DNA of 64,000 nt, from contig NZ_FQWQ01000002.1 in the NCBI RefSeq assembly GCF_900129725.1, positions 682,001 to 746,000 on the forward strand, written 5' to 3'. Positions 9,950 to 20,300 of the stretch are shown here, piece after piece. A model generated the notes under the pieces. The model was not told where the DNA came from, did no database searches, and worked only from the letters and a program-made list of their open reading frames with translations. The DNA is from Chryseolinea serpens (GTDB lineage Bacteria; Bacteroidota; Bacteroidia; Cytophagales; Cyclobacteriaceae). Numbering within the stretch: position 1 is the stretch's first letter; each line of letters begins with the position of its first letter. The position numbers and the translations under genes were made by a program.

Positions 9950-10283
9950 AAATTGCCTTAAGACGCGCCGGGAAAGGATCTGCCTGAATGTTCATTCGCC
10001 CTAGCCAACCGTTATTTTCCGATAGCAAATAGCAACCCCCGAACGGGCCATGCGCAAACCATGGCCGTCGCGGATACACTTACATCCCTTCCATTTTTGC
10101 GTTTTTCACAACGTTAATTAACGGTTAAATATGCCTTTGGCGCGCTGCAAACCGCGATGCCCTTCCAAAAGCTTTGTTCAAAAACACAATTTCTCTAATT
10201 TCATTTGGTGCCGAAGGGATGTGCTGCAAGTGTAAAAAAAATGTTTTCTCCTGGTCGTATTTGTAACCTCAAACAAGCCCCTC
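9950..10283. other. intergenic region of about 330 bp
   Basis: No coding frame with credible composition. It contains an AACGTT-AATT-AACGGTTAA cluster around 10112-10128 (annotated separately) and several TTTG-containing stretches, none of which forms a full TTG/20 bp/TAnnTTTG promoter before the gene at 10284. No terminator hairpin is obvious after the gene ending at 9949. Confidence 0.5.
10118..10128. promoter_or_regulatory. TTAAC-G-GTTAA dyad upstream of the TolB-like/TPR gene
   Basis: An 11-bp dyad (TTAAC, G, GTTAA) identical to the one at 11919-11929 and 22020-22030. It lies 156 bp before the start at 10284 and is directly followed by ATATGCCTTTGG, a weak -7-like sequence. Whether this promoter drives the gene is inferred only. 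Confidence 0.5.
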
Positions 10284-11903
10284 ATGTCCCCCAAATCTCT
10301 ATCGCAGGAAGTAGAGTCGAGTTGTTCATCACTGGAGGTTCTCAACCAGCTGAAACTCATCCTCTCTCATGAATTGTTCAACAATTCCGCGGTGCTTTCC
10401 AATTTTCTAAAGTATATCGTTGAAGAAACCCTCGCCGGCAATCTCAAGTCTTTAAAAGAATATACCATCGGTGTGAATGGCCTGGGCAAGAAGGCCGACT
10501 TCAATCCGCAGATCGATGCCATCGTGCGCATCCATGCTGGTCGTCTGCGGCGATTGCTGACAGAGTACTATAATGGACCCGGGGTCCAGGACAGGATCGT
10601 GATCGAGGTGGTCAAAGGCTCGTATGTACCGGTTTTCAGCCAGCGTCATTCCAGGGAAGATTTTCCCATGATCCTTTCGCCTTCCATGAATGAGATCCGG
10701 CACATCACGCTTTCAAAAGTCTCTGTAGCAATTCTGCCTTTTCGCAACCTGTGCCCCACCCATGATCACCAGTATTTTGCCGATGCACTGGGTGAAGAGT
10801 TTACACGAGTCTTTAGTACGTCGCAGGAATTTTCGGTCATCGGTCATCACTCCACGTTGAAACACGCCGAGTTGCACACCGATCTGCACACCATCGGCTT
10901 GAAGCTTCATGCACAATACATCATTACCGGTACGGTGATGAAAGACGAAAATCATTTTCGCATCACGGTAGGGTTACTGGAGACAGACCTGCGCACACAG
11001 CTGTGGTCGAAAGTTTTTGAATATGAGACCAAGGTTGGGTTCCTGCAGGTCCAGGATGAAACGATCCAGGATGTTTATACGACGTTGGGCGGCCCGTTCG
11101 GTTTTATTGTCCGGCACAGCGCGCTCACGTCAAAGACGATCTCCGAAGACGCGATAGCCTTCGACGCTGCGCTTTACAATTATCAGTTTCAAACCAACTT
11201 CTCGTTTTATAGCTATGCCAAGACGCGCAAGGTGTTGGAGGTCATCCTGCAGGCCAATCCCCAATTCGCTTTAGCGCTCGGCATGTTGGCGGAACTCTAT
11301 CTCTGGGGTCACCTTTTAGGGTACCCCACGGTGGAAGACCCGGTGTCGACCAGTTTGCGCCTGGCGCACAAGGCCCGCAATATCGAGCCCCTCTCGAAAC
11401 AAGCCGGCTTTTCTTTTTTGTGGGCCTCGCTATATGCGAAAGGGAACGAGAGCATTCAACACGAAATCGATCAACTCCTGAATCAAAATCCGCCCGCCAC
11501 ATTGGACGCAGCGAAGTTCGCCACACTGCTGGTTTGGGCTGGTCATTATGAAGGTGCCGGGCCGTTGTTGGAACAATCTATTAAACAACATCCGCATTAT
11601 CCCTGGAGCTTTGATTTGGCGTTGGGACTTCTATATTTTAGGGACGGCCGCTATGCCGACGCCCTGGAAGTCATCGACCGGATCGGCGTCACCGATGTGT
11701 ACCTGGTAGACCTGATAAAAATCGTTTTGTTAACTAAATCCGGATCGCCCAAGGAAGCCAAATTCTATCTGAACACCTTGGAAGAAAACTATGCTTTCGT
11801 GGCTTCACACCTAAAAGCACACCTCAGCAACTTCCTGTTCGACAAAGCACTGATCGATGAGATCCTCGATGGCGTCCGCGAAGCCCACGAAGCCCTCCGG
11901 TGA
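10284..11903 (+). CDS. TolB-like/TPR protein with sugar-cyclase-type N-terminal domain
   Basis: 539 residues, no signal peptide or TM, so probably cytoplasmic. Residues about 17-115 match the N-terminal domain found on many TolB-TPR and adenylate-cyclase-like proteins (FLKYIVEETLAGN..LKEYTIGV..FNPQIDAIVRIHAGRLRRLL..YY). Residues about 145-265 resemble the TolB/FlgO N-terminal fold (SVAILPFRNL, YFADALGEEFTRVFS). From about 290 to the end there are degenerate TPR-like helices. Such proteins are usually annotated as regulators or scaffolds. Its upstream region carries the same dyad found at the efflux operon and BamA-like promoters, so it may belong to that set of genes; that it binds the dyad is speculation. 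Confidence 0.65.
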   Translation: MSPKSLSQEVESSCSSLEVLNQLKLILSHELFNNSAVLSNFLKYIVEETLAGNLKSLKEYTIGVNGLGKKADFNPQIDAIVRIHAGRLRRLLTEYYNGPGVQDRIVIEVVKGSYVPVFSQRHSREDFPMILSPSMNEIRHITLSKVSVAILPFRNLCPTHDHQYFADALGEEFTRVFSTSQEFSVIGHHSTLKHAELHTDLHTIGLKLHAQYIITGTVMKDENHFRITVGLLETDLRTQLWSKVFEYETKVGFLQVQDETIQDVYTTLGGPFGFIVRHSALTSKTISEDAIAFDAALYNYQFQTNFSFYSYAKTRKVLEVILQANPQFALALGMLAELYLWGHLLGYPTVEDPVSTSLRLAHKARNIEPLSKQAGFSFLWASLYAKGNESIQHEIDQLLNQNPPATLDAAKFATLLVWAGHYEGAGPLLEQSIKQHPHYPWSFDLALGLLYFRDGRYADALEVIDRIGVTDVYLVDLIKIVLLTKSGSPKEAKFYLNTLEENYAFVASHLKAHLSNFLFDKALIDEILDGVREAHEALR

Positions 11904-11918
11904 TCTTCGCCATTCCGC

Positions 11919-11975
11919 TTAACGGTTAAGTAACCGTATAACCCTTGCCCTACGCATGCCGGGAATATACCTTTA
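11919..11975 (+). promoter_or_regulatory. dyad operator plus TTG-N20-TACCTTTA promoter
   Basis: Dyad TTAACGGTTAA at 11919-11929, an additional TAACCG at 11931-11936, -33 TTG at 11945-11947, exactly 20 bp, then a -7 element TACCTTTA at 11968-11975 (Bacteroidota consensus TAnnTTTG). The start codon TTG at 11994 follows 18 bp later behind AAGG. Almost the same block appears inverted at 21974-22032. Confidence 0.75.
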
Positions 11976-11993
11976 AGTATAATCCTCAAGGTT

Positions 11994-13181
11994 TTGCAAG
12001 CACTACATCCCATCCTCCGCGGAGTGCCTAGTCTCCGGATTAAGCTTCATCCGATCGTCAAGAACATCTGCCCGCTTGTTTTTGGTATCCTGCTGTGGCA
12101 GACCGCTGCTGCCCAAACGACCACCCCACCCCAGGACACCGTCTCGAGTTTTGACAAGTTCAACCGGAAAGCGGAAGCACTTTTCAAGATCATTCCCGTA
12201 CCCATCATCACCTATTCATCGGAAGCGGGTAATATCTTCGGGTTGGCGAAGTTCAATCTGTTTCACCCTTCAAAAAAAGACACGATCTCCAGGCCCTCCA
12301 AACTCTCGGAGGTGGTGAGCTTCTCCACCAAGGGAAGGGTGAACGTCTCCGTTTCGAACGACCTGATCCTGCATGAAAACAAATACATGATCCTGAGTTA
12401 TTTCAACTATAAGAAACAGCCCGAATACCTGCTCGGGATCGGCAACGATGTGTCCCTTGACAACGCCGAGCAAGTAACGATCAACCGGATCAAGTTTTTT
12501 TCCACGGCCATGGTGCGGGTAAAGAAATTCGTCTACGCGGGCATTGCCCTGGATGTGGCTGATTATTTTAAGGTCGAGGCCGACAGTAATAGCTTTCTGA
12601 TCCGCGACAACGTGACCGGTCTTCACGGTGGTACCGATGTAGGTTTGGGGGCGGCCTTCGCGTTGGACAGCCGCGACAACCGCTACAATGCCTACAAAGG
12701 CGAGCTCTTGCTGGCCACGGTTTTATTTTATCCGGAATGGCTGGGCAGCTCCTTTCAATTTGCAAGCGTATCCCTGGATGCCCGCAAATATTACAACCCC
12801 TGGTTCAAACACGTCATTGCCGTTCAGGCCACCACTACCTACACTTCGGGCGATGTGCCATTTTATGATCTCGCCCAACTGGGTGGTGAAGACAAAATGC
12901 GCGGATACTACAAAGGTGCGCTGCGCGACAAGGTTTTGTTCGATGCTCAAATCGAGTATCGCATGCCGGTGTGGAATATCTTTGGCATCACCACCTGGAT
13001 CGGCACGGGACGTGTGGCCGACCAGTATAACAACCTCTCGCTCGATGGCTTCAGGCTATCGTTTGGCGGAGGCATACGGGTGCGCGTGGATACAAAAAAC
13101 AATACCAACCTCAGGCTTGACATGGGCTTTGGCCCTGGCGGCGTCAGCGGTTTCTACTTTAACTTCGCCGAAGCTTTTTAA
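11994..13181 (+). CDS. BamA/TamA-like outer-membrane barrel protein
   Basis: 395 residues from a TTG start; GTG at 12024 is an in-frame alternative. TTG is favoured because it lies 18 bp after the -7 element behind AAGG, the same arrangement as in the efflux operon. A signal peptide (KNICPLVFGILLWQTAAAQ) is followed by FKIIPVPIITYSSEAGNIFGLAKFN, typical of the surface-antigen (BamA/Omp85-like) barrel without POTRA domains, and by beta strands ending in Phe (FYFNFAEAF), the outer-membrane C-terminal signature. LGGEDKMRGYYKGALRDK (about 300) resembles the family's conserved RGY loop. Likely an outer-membrane channel or biogenesis accessory; substrate unknown. Confidence 0.75.
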   Translation: MQALHPILRGVPSLRIKLHPIVKNICPLVFGILLWQTAAAQTTTPPQDTVSSFDKFNRKAEALFKIIPVPIITYSSEAGNIFGLAKFNLFHPSKKDTISRPSKLSEVVSFSTKGRVNVSVSNDLILHENKYMILSYFNYKKQPEYLLGIGNDVSLDNAEQVTINRIKFFSTAMVRVKKFVYAGIALDVADYFKVEADSNSFLIRDNVTGLHGGTDVGLGAAFALDSRDNRYNAYKGELLLATVLFYPEWLGSSFQFASVSLDARKYYNPWFKHVIAVQATTTYTSGDVPFYDLAQLGGEDKMRGYYKGALRDKVLFDAQIEYRMPVWNIFGITTWIGTGRVADQYNNLSLDGFRLSFGGGIRVRVDTKNNTNLRLDMGFGPGGVSGFYFNFAEAF

Positions 13182-13193
13182 AGTATGTCACGC

Positions 13194-13218
13194 AAGTCCT
13201 ACGACTCACGTAGGACTT
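13194..13218. terminator. bidirectional hairpin between convergent genes
   Basis: Perfect 10-bp stem AAGTCCTACG / CGTAGGACTT with loop ACTCA, between the BamA-like gene (ends 13181) and the leftward lipoprotein gene (stop 13206-13208). The stop codon of the leftward gene lies in the loop and right arm. No long T-run on either side. Confidence 0.6.
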
Positions 13219-14123
13219 ACGATCTTATTGCGGATAGCATTCACTTTTTCGCTCAGCTCTTTCACCACGGCATCGTTCATGATCTCGAGCCCTTTGTTGC
13301 TCGCTATTTTCTCTTCGACATTCAATTTCTGATACACGGCGATCAATTCCTCAAACGCGTTGGCATAGTAAGGATAGTTCGGATTCTTATCGGGGTCGCT
13401 CGGATCGCTGTAGGATTTCAGAAAGTTATAGATGTTCTGCACGTTACCCCGTTGATTCAAGGCTACTTTGAACAGGGGAACCAAGATCACCGTGCGGGCG
13501 TCGCCGGGAAGCATGTCTTTGGGATATGACTCCAGGGTACCCAACACCAGGTGAAGGTTTTCGATCTGGTAAGCCGCCATGGCAATGCCGGCCAGTTTTT
13601 CTTTTTCCGTTCCCTGAAGCTTGCTGGTGGAATTTTTTAACAGATCGGTGACAACACTTTTCACGGAATCGTTTTTGGAGATGTTGTCGTTATAGCGTTT
13701 CATTAAAAATTCCATGATCCCCTTTTCGCCGCCGATCGCTTTGCTCAATTCGTGCGCAGCGGTGAAGTATGTCTTTGTTGTCTTGGCTTGCTTGTAGGCA
13801 ATGCTGTAGTTCAGATCCGACAGGTAGATGCCCAGGTTCGCAGCGGCTTTCACTTCGTTGCCGGTGTATTGCACGTAGGTCTTGGGATCGCTCATCAGCG
13901 CCGGGTTAAACTCCGCTGCCGTGAACTGGACCTGGGCCGCTACTTCTGCCGGCTCCATCAGGTTGTTGAAGAACAGTTTTCGCTGCTCGGTAAACGCCGT
14001 AGCGGTGGCGGCGGCAGTGGCGGCGGCGGTATCGGCCCCGCTCTCGCGCTCTGTTGTCTCTGTGCTCTTCTTGCAGGATACAGCTGCTGATCCCAGGAGG
14101 AGAATAAATATTATCTTTTTCAT
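13206..14123 (-). CDS. lipoprotein of unknown function
   Basis: 305 residues. Lipobox in MKKIIFILLLGSAAVSC (Cys17), then a short Ala/Thr linker (about 30-43, ADTAAATAAATATAF) encoded by a GCC/ACC-rich stretch, then an all-helical domain to the end (conserved-looking EVKAAANLGIYLSDLNYSIAY and EFLMKRYNDNISKND). I do not recognise a characterised family. The 5' leader matches the FtsX gene leader (AACCAACCTAA before ATG). It lies 68 bp downstream of the AI-2E-family gene on the same strand and may be co-transcribed. Confidence 0.65.
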   Translation of the reverse strand: MKKIIFILLLGSAAVSCKKSTETTERESGADTAAATAAATATAFTEQRKLFFNNLMEPAEVAAQVQFTAAEFNPALMSDPKTYVQYTGNEVKAAANLGIYLSDLNYSIAYKQAKTTKTYFTAAHELSKAIGGEKGIMEFLMKRYNDNISKNDSVKSVVTDLLKNSTSKLQGTEKEKLAGIAMAAYQIENLHLVLGTLESYPKDMLPGDARTVILVPLFKVALNQRGNVQNIYNFLKSYSDPSDPDKNPNYPYYANAFEELIAVYQKLNVEEKIASNKGLEIMNDAVVKELSEKVNAIRNKIVSPT

Positions 14124-14190
14124 ATTAGGTTGGTTTTATAATTTATTTAATAATGAAAGGTCGATCACACACCCCAGTCTAGTCATGACA

Positions 14191-15300
14191 TTAATCCTTT
14201 TCGCTAAACCTGACGATATCGGCCAGGTCTGATTTCTCACTACTCTTTCCTTCGTTCATCCAGGATTCGTAAAGCTTATAGCCCAGCGACAAGATGACGG
14301 CGCCCAGGAACAATCCCAGGAATCCCGTGGCGATGAAACCGCCAATGGCACCGAGGAACACGACCAGCATGGGCACGGGCGCGCCGCGTCCCAGCAGCAG
14401 GGGCTTTAAAATATTATCGGAAATCAACGTCAGACCACCCCAGATCAGGAACAAAATGCTCGTGGTCAAGTCGGCCGTGTTGAACACATAGATGATCATG
14501 GGGATCATCACCGGGCCAACGCCCACCTGAATGATGGCAAAGATCAGACAAAACAATGTCCAGAGTCCCGCCGCGGGAATGCCGACAACCACAAATCCTA
14601 TTCCTGACATCAGGGTCTGAACGATGGCCACGCCCAAAATGCCTTTCACCACGCTACGGATCGTGGCTTCCGAAATGGCCGCCAGTTCTTCTCCTTGCTT
14701 GCCGGCCAGTTTTACAAAGACGCTCTTCAACGTGTTGCCGCCCTCCTTGGCATAGGCAAGAAACACGCCGGCGAGTATAATGGAAATCAAAAAAGACAAA
14801 ATGCCTGCACCCGTTTTTGCAACGAACGAAAGCATCGCGAGGCCGGCCTTTTGAAACCCTTCCGGATGCTTGCTGACCGCCGCCTGAAGGTTTTGAGAAG
14901 CTTCTTGCCAAATGGCAACCAGCGGCTGCGCGAAAGCCGGCAGCGTCTTCGCATGCTCACCGGGTGGTGGAATGGGGCTGCGTCCCTCATCGATCATGGC
15001 CTTCAACTCCCGTACGCCATCGATCAACGACCCCGACAACATGAACGTTGGCACGAGCAGGATGGCCAGGAAAACAATCGTGATCAACGTGCTGGCCAGC
15101 TTTCCCCGGCCCCCTAATTTCGTTTTCAATTTTGCAAACATGGGATAGACCGTGATGGATATGACAAGCCCCCAAATGATCGGAAAAATGAAAGGTGACA
15201 AAATGATGAAACACCAGCCAAGAATAAACGCCAGAACGCCCAACTCGAGAAGGATCTGGACGATGTATTTAATATCCCTTTTTGCCGAAGTATTGTCCAT
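14191..15300 (-). CDS. AI-2E family (PerM-like) transporter
   Basis: 369 residues from the ATG at 15300 (MDNTSAKRDIKYIVQ). The frame is open 84 bp further, but the extension lacks family character. About eight TM segments: two near 18-60, one near 70-90, then a long cytosolic/periplasmic stretch (about 95-165), TMs near 180-205 and a C-terminal cluster (about 235-350) with the family's glycine-rich motifs (FVVVGIPAAGLWTLFCLIFAIIQVG; LLGRGAPVPMLVVFLGAIGGF). Members export AI-2 or act as ion antiporters; which applies is not visible here. Confidence 0.85.
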   Translation of the reverse strand: MDNTSAKRDIKYIVQILLELGVLAFILGWCFIILSPFIFPIIWGLVISITVYPMFAKLKTKLGGRGKLASTLITIVFLAILLVPTFMLSGSLIDGVRELKAMIDEGRSPIPPPGEHAKTLPAFAQPLVAIWQEASQNLQAAVSKHPEGFQKAGLAMLSFVAKTGAGILSFLISIILAGVFLAYAKEGGNTLKSVFVKLAGKQGEELAAISEATIRSVVKGILGVAIVQTLMSGIGFVVVGIPAAGLWTLFCLIFAIIQVGVGPVMIPMIIYVFNTADLTTSILFLIWGGLTLISDNILKPLLLGRGAPVPMLVVFLGAIGGFIATGFLGLFLGAVILSLGYKLYESWMNEGKSSEKSDLADIVRFSEKD

Positions 15301-15441
15301 AGATTCGCGATCGTAAGATTGTGATATACTGCCACTCAAAACACACGCACTACCCCGGTTTGTCTGCATCCGGAATTTCACCACACATCGTTATGCCGGT
15401 TCTCATTCCGAAAAAGAAGAAGAGCCCGTTGGCCCTCGCGC

Positions 15442-15933
15442 TCAGTTCTTCACCAGCGCAGACGGGGGTGGCGCTTTTTTATTTGCCTTGGGTTTATCGG
15501 CCAGGTACTTGTAGAAAAACAACCGGATGATCTCGCCGTCGGTCAACGTGACCGATGCGCTCATGCCGTTGCTGATGTCGCGGAGTTCTTCTTTTAACAC
15601 GCCCTCGGAATTCTGATAAGCCGAGCTTACTTTTTTGTCGAACTCGTCATAGCTGCCATCCATTTTCTGGACCTGCAGCCGGCCTGTCAATTTTCCGCCC
15701 GCCACCTCGACCTTGCCCATAAAACACTGTGAATAGTCGGGGCTTCGAAGGGTGATGATCACTTCTTGTGTGCCATCGGGAACATCATTGGCCCCCCGCT
15801 CTTTAAACAGGGTGTACCATTCCTTAAAGCAATCGCCACCACCCCCAGCAGGCTTAGCTGCCTTAGCTGGTTTAGTTTGTGCAAACACGCCAAAAGAGAA
15901 GAGGCTGATAAGAATAGCTAAGATTGGTTTCAT
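15442..15933 (-). CDS. exported protein of unknown function
   Basis: 163 residues from the ATG at 15933 (MKPILAILISLFSFGVFAQ signal peptide); an in-frame ATG 42 bp upstream is less likely. The mature protein begins with a low-complexity TKPAKAAKPAGGGGD linker, followed by a small mixed domain with two cysteines (DCFKEW and YSQCFMG) and ends in a Lys/Pro-rich tail. Family not recognised. It lies between the efflux operon's last gene (58 bp away) and the AI-2E gene on the same strand, so read-through from the efflux operon is possible. Confidence 0.6.
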   Translation of the reverse strand: MKPILAILISLFSFGVFAQTKPAKAAKPAGGGGDCFKEWYTLFKERGANDVPDGTQEVIITLRSPDYSQCFMGKVEVAGGKLTGRLQVQKMDGSYDEFDKKVSSAYQNSEGVLKEELRDISNGMSASVTLTDGEIIRLFFYKYLADKPKANKKAPPPSALVKN

Positions 15934-15990
15934 GACATTTACGTTTAATTGGTGTTTGTATAAATTCAATTTCAAATGATTACCGCATGG

Positions 15991-17367
15991 CTACCAACCT
16001 CCACCCAACGCTTTGTACAGACGCACAGTAGAGATCAATTGATTTTGCAACGCGATGGATTTTTCAAGTTGAGAATTATACAATTCCCGCTCGGAATCCA
16101 ACACCTGCAAAAACGACGTGTACCCATTATCATAGAGCGCTTTTGAAAGCATCAACGACTTCTCCGTAGCGGCCACTTGCGTGAGACGCGCATTGAACTC
16201 GTTGCGATAGGTTCGGATCTGCGCCAGCGAATTTTCTACTTCCGAAAACGCGTTGAGGATCGTCTTTTCATAAGCATAGCTCATTTGTTTTGCTACGGCC
16301 CGCTCGGCTTCTACGCGGCGTTTGTTTTGCCCGAAATGAAATATGGGGCCTGTCAACTGACCTGCTATGGATCCGATAACAGCATCGGATTGAAACAAGT
16401 TGGAGAGGTCCGGGCTGGCCACACCCAGGAACCCAGTTAAGTTCAACGAAGGAAAACGCAAGGCCACCGCGACGCCGACCTTCTCGGTTTGGGCGATCAG
16501 TTGTTGCTCGGCCGACCGGATGTCGGGTCTTCGTTCCAGCAATTGAGAGGGCAGTCCGCTGGGGATCTCCGCCGGCAGCTGCTGGGCGTCGTTCAACAGG
16601 CCGCGTGCAACGGGCGAATACGGTTGTCCCATCAAAACATTGATGGCGTTCTCGGTTTCAATCAGGGCGCGCTCGATGGCATACAATTGGGCTTCGGCGG
16701 AAGCCGCCAGTTGTTCGGCCTGTAGTTTATCCAACTCGGCCACTTCTCCATTTTGAAAACGGAGTGTGATAATATCGAGATAGGCTCTCCGGCTCTCTAC
16801 AGTTTTTTGAGTGATGACCAGCCGCTCGTCCAGTCCGCGCAATTGAAAATACAGTTCAGCAACCTGCGCCACCATGCTGATGTAAAATGATTTCCGGTTT
16901 TCATCCGACGCCAACAGATCGGCATATGCTGCGCGGTTGGCGTGACGGAGTTTTCCCCACAGATCAATCTCCCACGAAACATTGCCCAACAACGAATAGG
17001 AATTGGTAGGGAAGATCACACCGGCCTGGTCCGACAGATTCCTAAGATCATTGACGCGCGCCCGCGCAGCATAGTCCAGGAAAGGCCAAAGGTTGGCTTT
17101 GTTAAAACCGAGTATGGCCTTTGATTGCTCCATGCGGGCCACGGCGATCTTTAAATCCAGGTTCTGGTCGATGGCGGTTTTGATGAGCGATTGCAGGGCC
17201 GAGTCCTGGTACACGTCCCACCATTTTAGGTTGGTGATGGAATCGGTGTGTACGGCGGTTTGCACATACGCCGCATTTTTTTTCGAATCGGGTCTTGCAT
17301 ATTTAGGCCCTACAGCGCAAGCTGCCAATGTCACCCAGAGTATCGCGATGAAAATATTCTTTTTCAT
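15991..17367 (-). CDS. outer-membrane factor (NodT/TolC-type) lipoprotein of RND pump
   Basis: 458 residues from the ATG at 17367, one base after the pump's stop codon; the longer frame overlapping the pump is rejected. Lipobox (MKKNIFIAILWVTLAAC), then GPKYARPD as in NodT-family channels, and two OEP domains (about 55-245 and 265-455) with long helices and the signature motif RRPDIRSAEQQLIAQTEKVGVAVALRFPSLNLTG. It should form the outer-membrane duct of the pump encoded upstream. Last gene of the tripartite operon. Confidence 0.92.
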   Translation of the reverse strand: MKKNIFIAILWVTLAACAVGPKYARPDSKKNAAYVQTAVHTDSITNLKWWDVYQDSALQSLIKTAIDQNLDLKIAVARMEQSKAILGFNKANLWPFLDYAARARVNDLRNLSDQAGVIFPTNSYSLLGNVSWEIDLWGKLRHANRAAYADLLASDENRKSFYISMVAQVAELYFQLRGLDERLVITQKTVESRRAYLDIITLRFQNGEVAELDKLQAEQLAASAEAQLYAIERALIETENAINVLMGQPYSPVARGLLNDAQQLPAEIPSGLPSQLLERRPDIRSAEQQLIAQTEKVGVAVALRFPSLNLTGFLGVASPDLSNLFQSDAVIGSIAGQLTGPIFHFGQNKRRVEAERAVAKQMSYAYEKTILNAFSEVENSLAQIRTYRNEFNARLTQVAATEKSLMLSKALYDNGYTSFLQVLDSERELYNSQLEKSIALQNQLISTVRLYKALGGGW

Positions 17368-17368
17368 A

Positions 17369-20300
17369 TCAATGAGCAGGTTCCGTTGGTGGCACAGGGG
17401 ACTCGGTACTTTTCTTCTTTGCTCCGATGCTTTCGATGAACACAAACAAAGCCGGAACAACGATCACCCCGATGATGGTGGCGAGCAACGTGCCCATGAA
17501 CACCGCCATGCCCATCACTTTCCTGGCTTCGGCACCGGCACCGGCAGCAGTGAGCAGCGGAACGGTGCCCAACATAAACGCAAAGGAGGTCATCAGGATC
17601 GGGCGGAGCCGGAGCTTGGCTGCCTCCAGGGCCGATTCATACAAAGGCTTGCCTTGTTCGTAGAGCATCTTGGCGAACTCCACGATGAGGATGGCATTTT
17701 TCGCCGTCAGCCCGATCAACATCACCAAGCCGATCTGGGCAAAAACATTGTTCACATAACTCGGACTCCAAAGCCCGCCAAGCCACAAGCCAAAGAAGGC
17801 TCCGAAAATCGCAGCGGGCACACCCAACAGCACGCTGAACGGGAGCTTCCAACTTTCATACTGTGCAGCCAGGATGAGGAACACAAATACCAGCGCCATC
17901 AGGAACATGGTGCCACCCGTTCCCTCGGCTGCTTTTTCCTGGTAGGACATGTTGCTCCACGCAATGCCCAGTTCTTTTGGCAACGTCGCCGCTACTTCCT
18001 CCAGGGCGTGCAACGCATCGCCAGAACTGTAGCCTAGCGCCGGCGCGCCTGAAATTTCTGCTGCGCGAAACATGTTGAACCGGTTGGTATAGGATGGCCC
18101 GGTGATGTCGTTCACGCTCGCCAGCGTATTCAAGGGTATGATCTGGCCCCCGCGACTTCGAACATAATAGCGTGCAATGTCCTCGGGTACGAGCCGGTCC
18201 TGGGCCTCGGCCTGGATAAATACTTTGTACTGCCGCCCAAACCGGTTGAAGTCGTTGATGTAGCTACTCCCCAGGTAGGTGGAGATGGTGGCGTTGATTT
18301 CCGACAGGTCGATATTCAGTTTTTCAGCTTTGTCGTAGTCGATGACGATTTGTTTCTGGGGTACGTTCGACCGGTACAACGTATAGACATTGCCGATCTC
18401 GGGACGCTTCCTCGCCGCGGCAACGAAGTTCCGGGCTTGTTCATCCAAATACTGCGGCGTACTTCCCGAGCGGTCCAGGAGCTGGAGGGTAAATCCCGAT
18501 GAAGTGCCAAGGCCTTCAATGGCCGGCGGACCAAAGGCAAACACGGTCGCTTCCGAAATGGTGTTGCGGACCGCGAGGTTCACATGTTGGATCATGTCTT
18601 TCGCCGTGAGCTTTCGCTCATCCCAGGGCTCCAGCGAAACAAACACAAAGGCGTTGTTGGGCGAAAAAGAAGAGGTGAGCATGCTGTAGCCGATGATAAC
18701 CGTGGTGTAGCCAACACCTTCCGTCTTGCTCACGATCTGCTCTACTTTGCGGGCCACTTCATCGGTGCGCTCCAGCGAAGCCGCATCGGGAAGTTGCACG
18801 TTGACCATGAAATAGCCTTCATCTTCTTCGGGCACAAACCCACCCGGGATCCGCTTGCCCAAAAGCGCCGTGACGCCAACAATGACGCCGATGATGATGA
18901 TCGACCGGATCGATTTCCGGGCCACGATGCCGGCCACACCCGTGTAGCCCAGCGTGAACCGATCGAAAACGCGATTGAATCCATCGAAGAAACGTTGCAG
19001 CCACCCGGTGGATTTCTTTTTATGTTTTAACAGGATCGCACTCAAGGCGGGACTGAGGGTGAGGGCGTTGAAGGCGGAGAACAATACGGAGATGGCAATG
19101 GTGATAGCAAATTGCTGGTACAACCTTCCCGTGATGCCCCCGGCAAACGCAACCGGCACAAACACAGCAGCCAGGATCAACGCGATGGCCACCACCGGCC
19201 CGCCCACTTCCTTCATCGCTTTTTGTGTGGCCTCCTTCGGGTTCATGCCATGCTCGATGTTGTGCATCACGGCTTCCACCACCACAATGGCATCGTCCAC
19301 CACCAGACCGATGGCCAGCACCAGTCCCAACAGCGAAAGCACGTTGACCGAGAAGCCCAGCAACGGAAAAATGATGAACGTTCCGATCAACGACACGGGA
19401 ACCGTGAGCAGGGGGATGAGCGTGGCGCGCCAGTCTTGCAGGAAAAGGAACACCACCAGGATCACCAGCACGACGGCTTCGAACAGTGTGTGTATAATTT
19501 CTTCGATACCCACCGACACGGCTTGTGTTGTATTGAGCGAGATATCGTACTTCAGATCTTCCGGGAAACGCTTTTCCAATTCCGCCATGGTGGTCTTCAC
19601 CATGTCGGCCACTTCCAGCGCATTGGATCCCGGCATTTGATAGACAGCCAGCGTGCTGGCGGTTTTCCGGTTGAGCCGGCTGAAGGAATTGTAATTCTCC
19701 ATGCTCAACTCGATGCGGGCGATGTCTTTCAGCCGGATGATCGAACCTTTCTCGTCCGACTTCACAATGATGTTCCCAAATTCCTCTTCGGTCACCAACC
19801 GCTCCTGGAGCAGCACGCTATAGGTATACTCAACGCCCTTGGGTGTGGGTGGTGCGCCAAACTTTCCACCCGGCGCGATCGCATTTTGTTTCTTCACGGC
19901 ATTGACCACGTCGTTGACAGTGAGGTCAAGTTTGGTCAGTTGATCGGGATGCAGCCAGATGCGCATGGAGTAGTCCGAACCACCCAGGAGCATGACATTG
20001 CCCACACCCTTTATGCGCGCGATCTGATCGAAGATGTTGATGTTGACAAAATTGTTGAGAAACAATCCATCATAGGTCGAGTCGGGCGAAGACAGGGACA
20101 CCAGCACGATGGGAAAGCCCGACGATTTTTTTGTGGTCACGCCAAAGGCTTTTACTTCCGTGGGCATTTTGGCGTTGGCTTGCGATACCCGGTTTTGGGT
20201 GAGCATATTGGCATTGTCCAGGTCGGTGCCCACTTCGAACGACACCTGCAGGGTGAGCGAGCCATCGGTGGCGTTGATCGACCGCATGTACAGCATTTCT

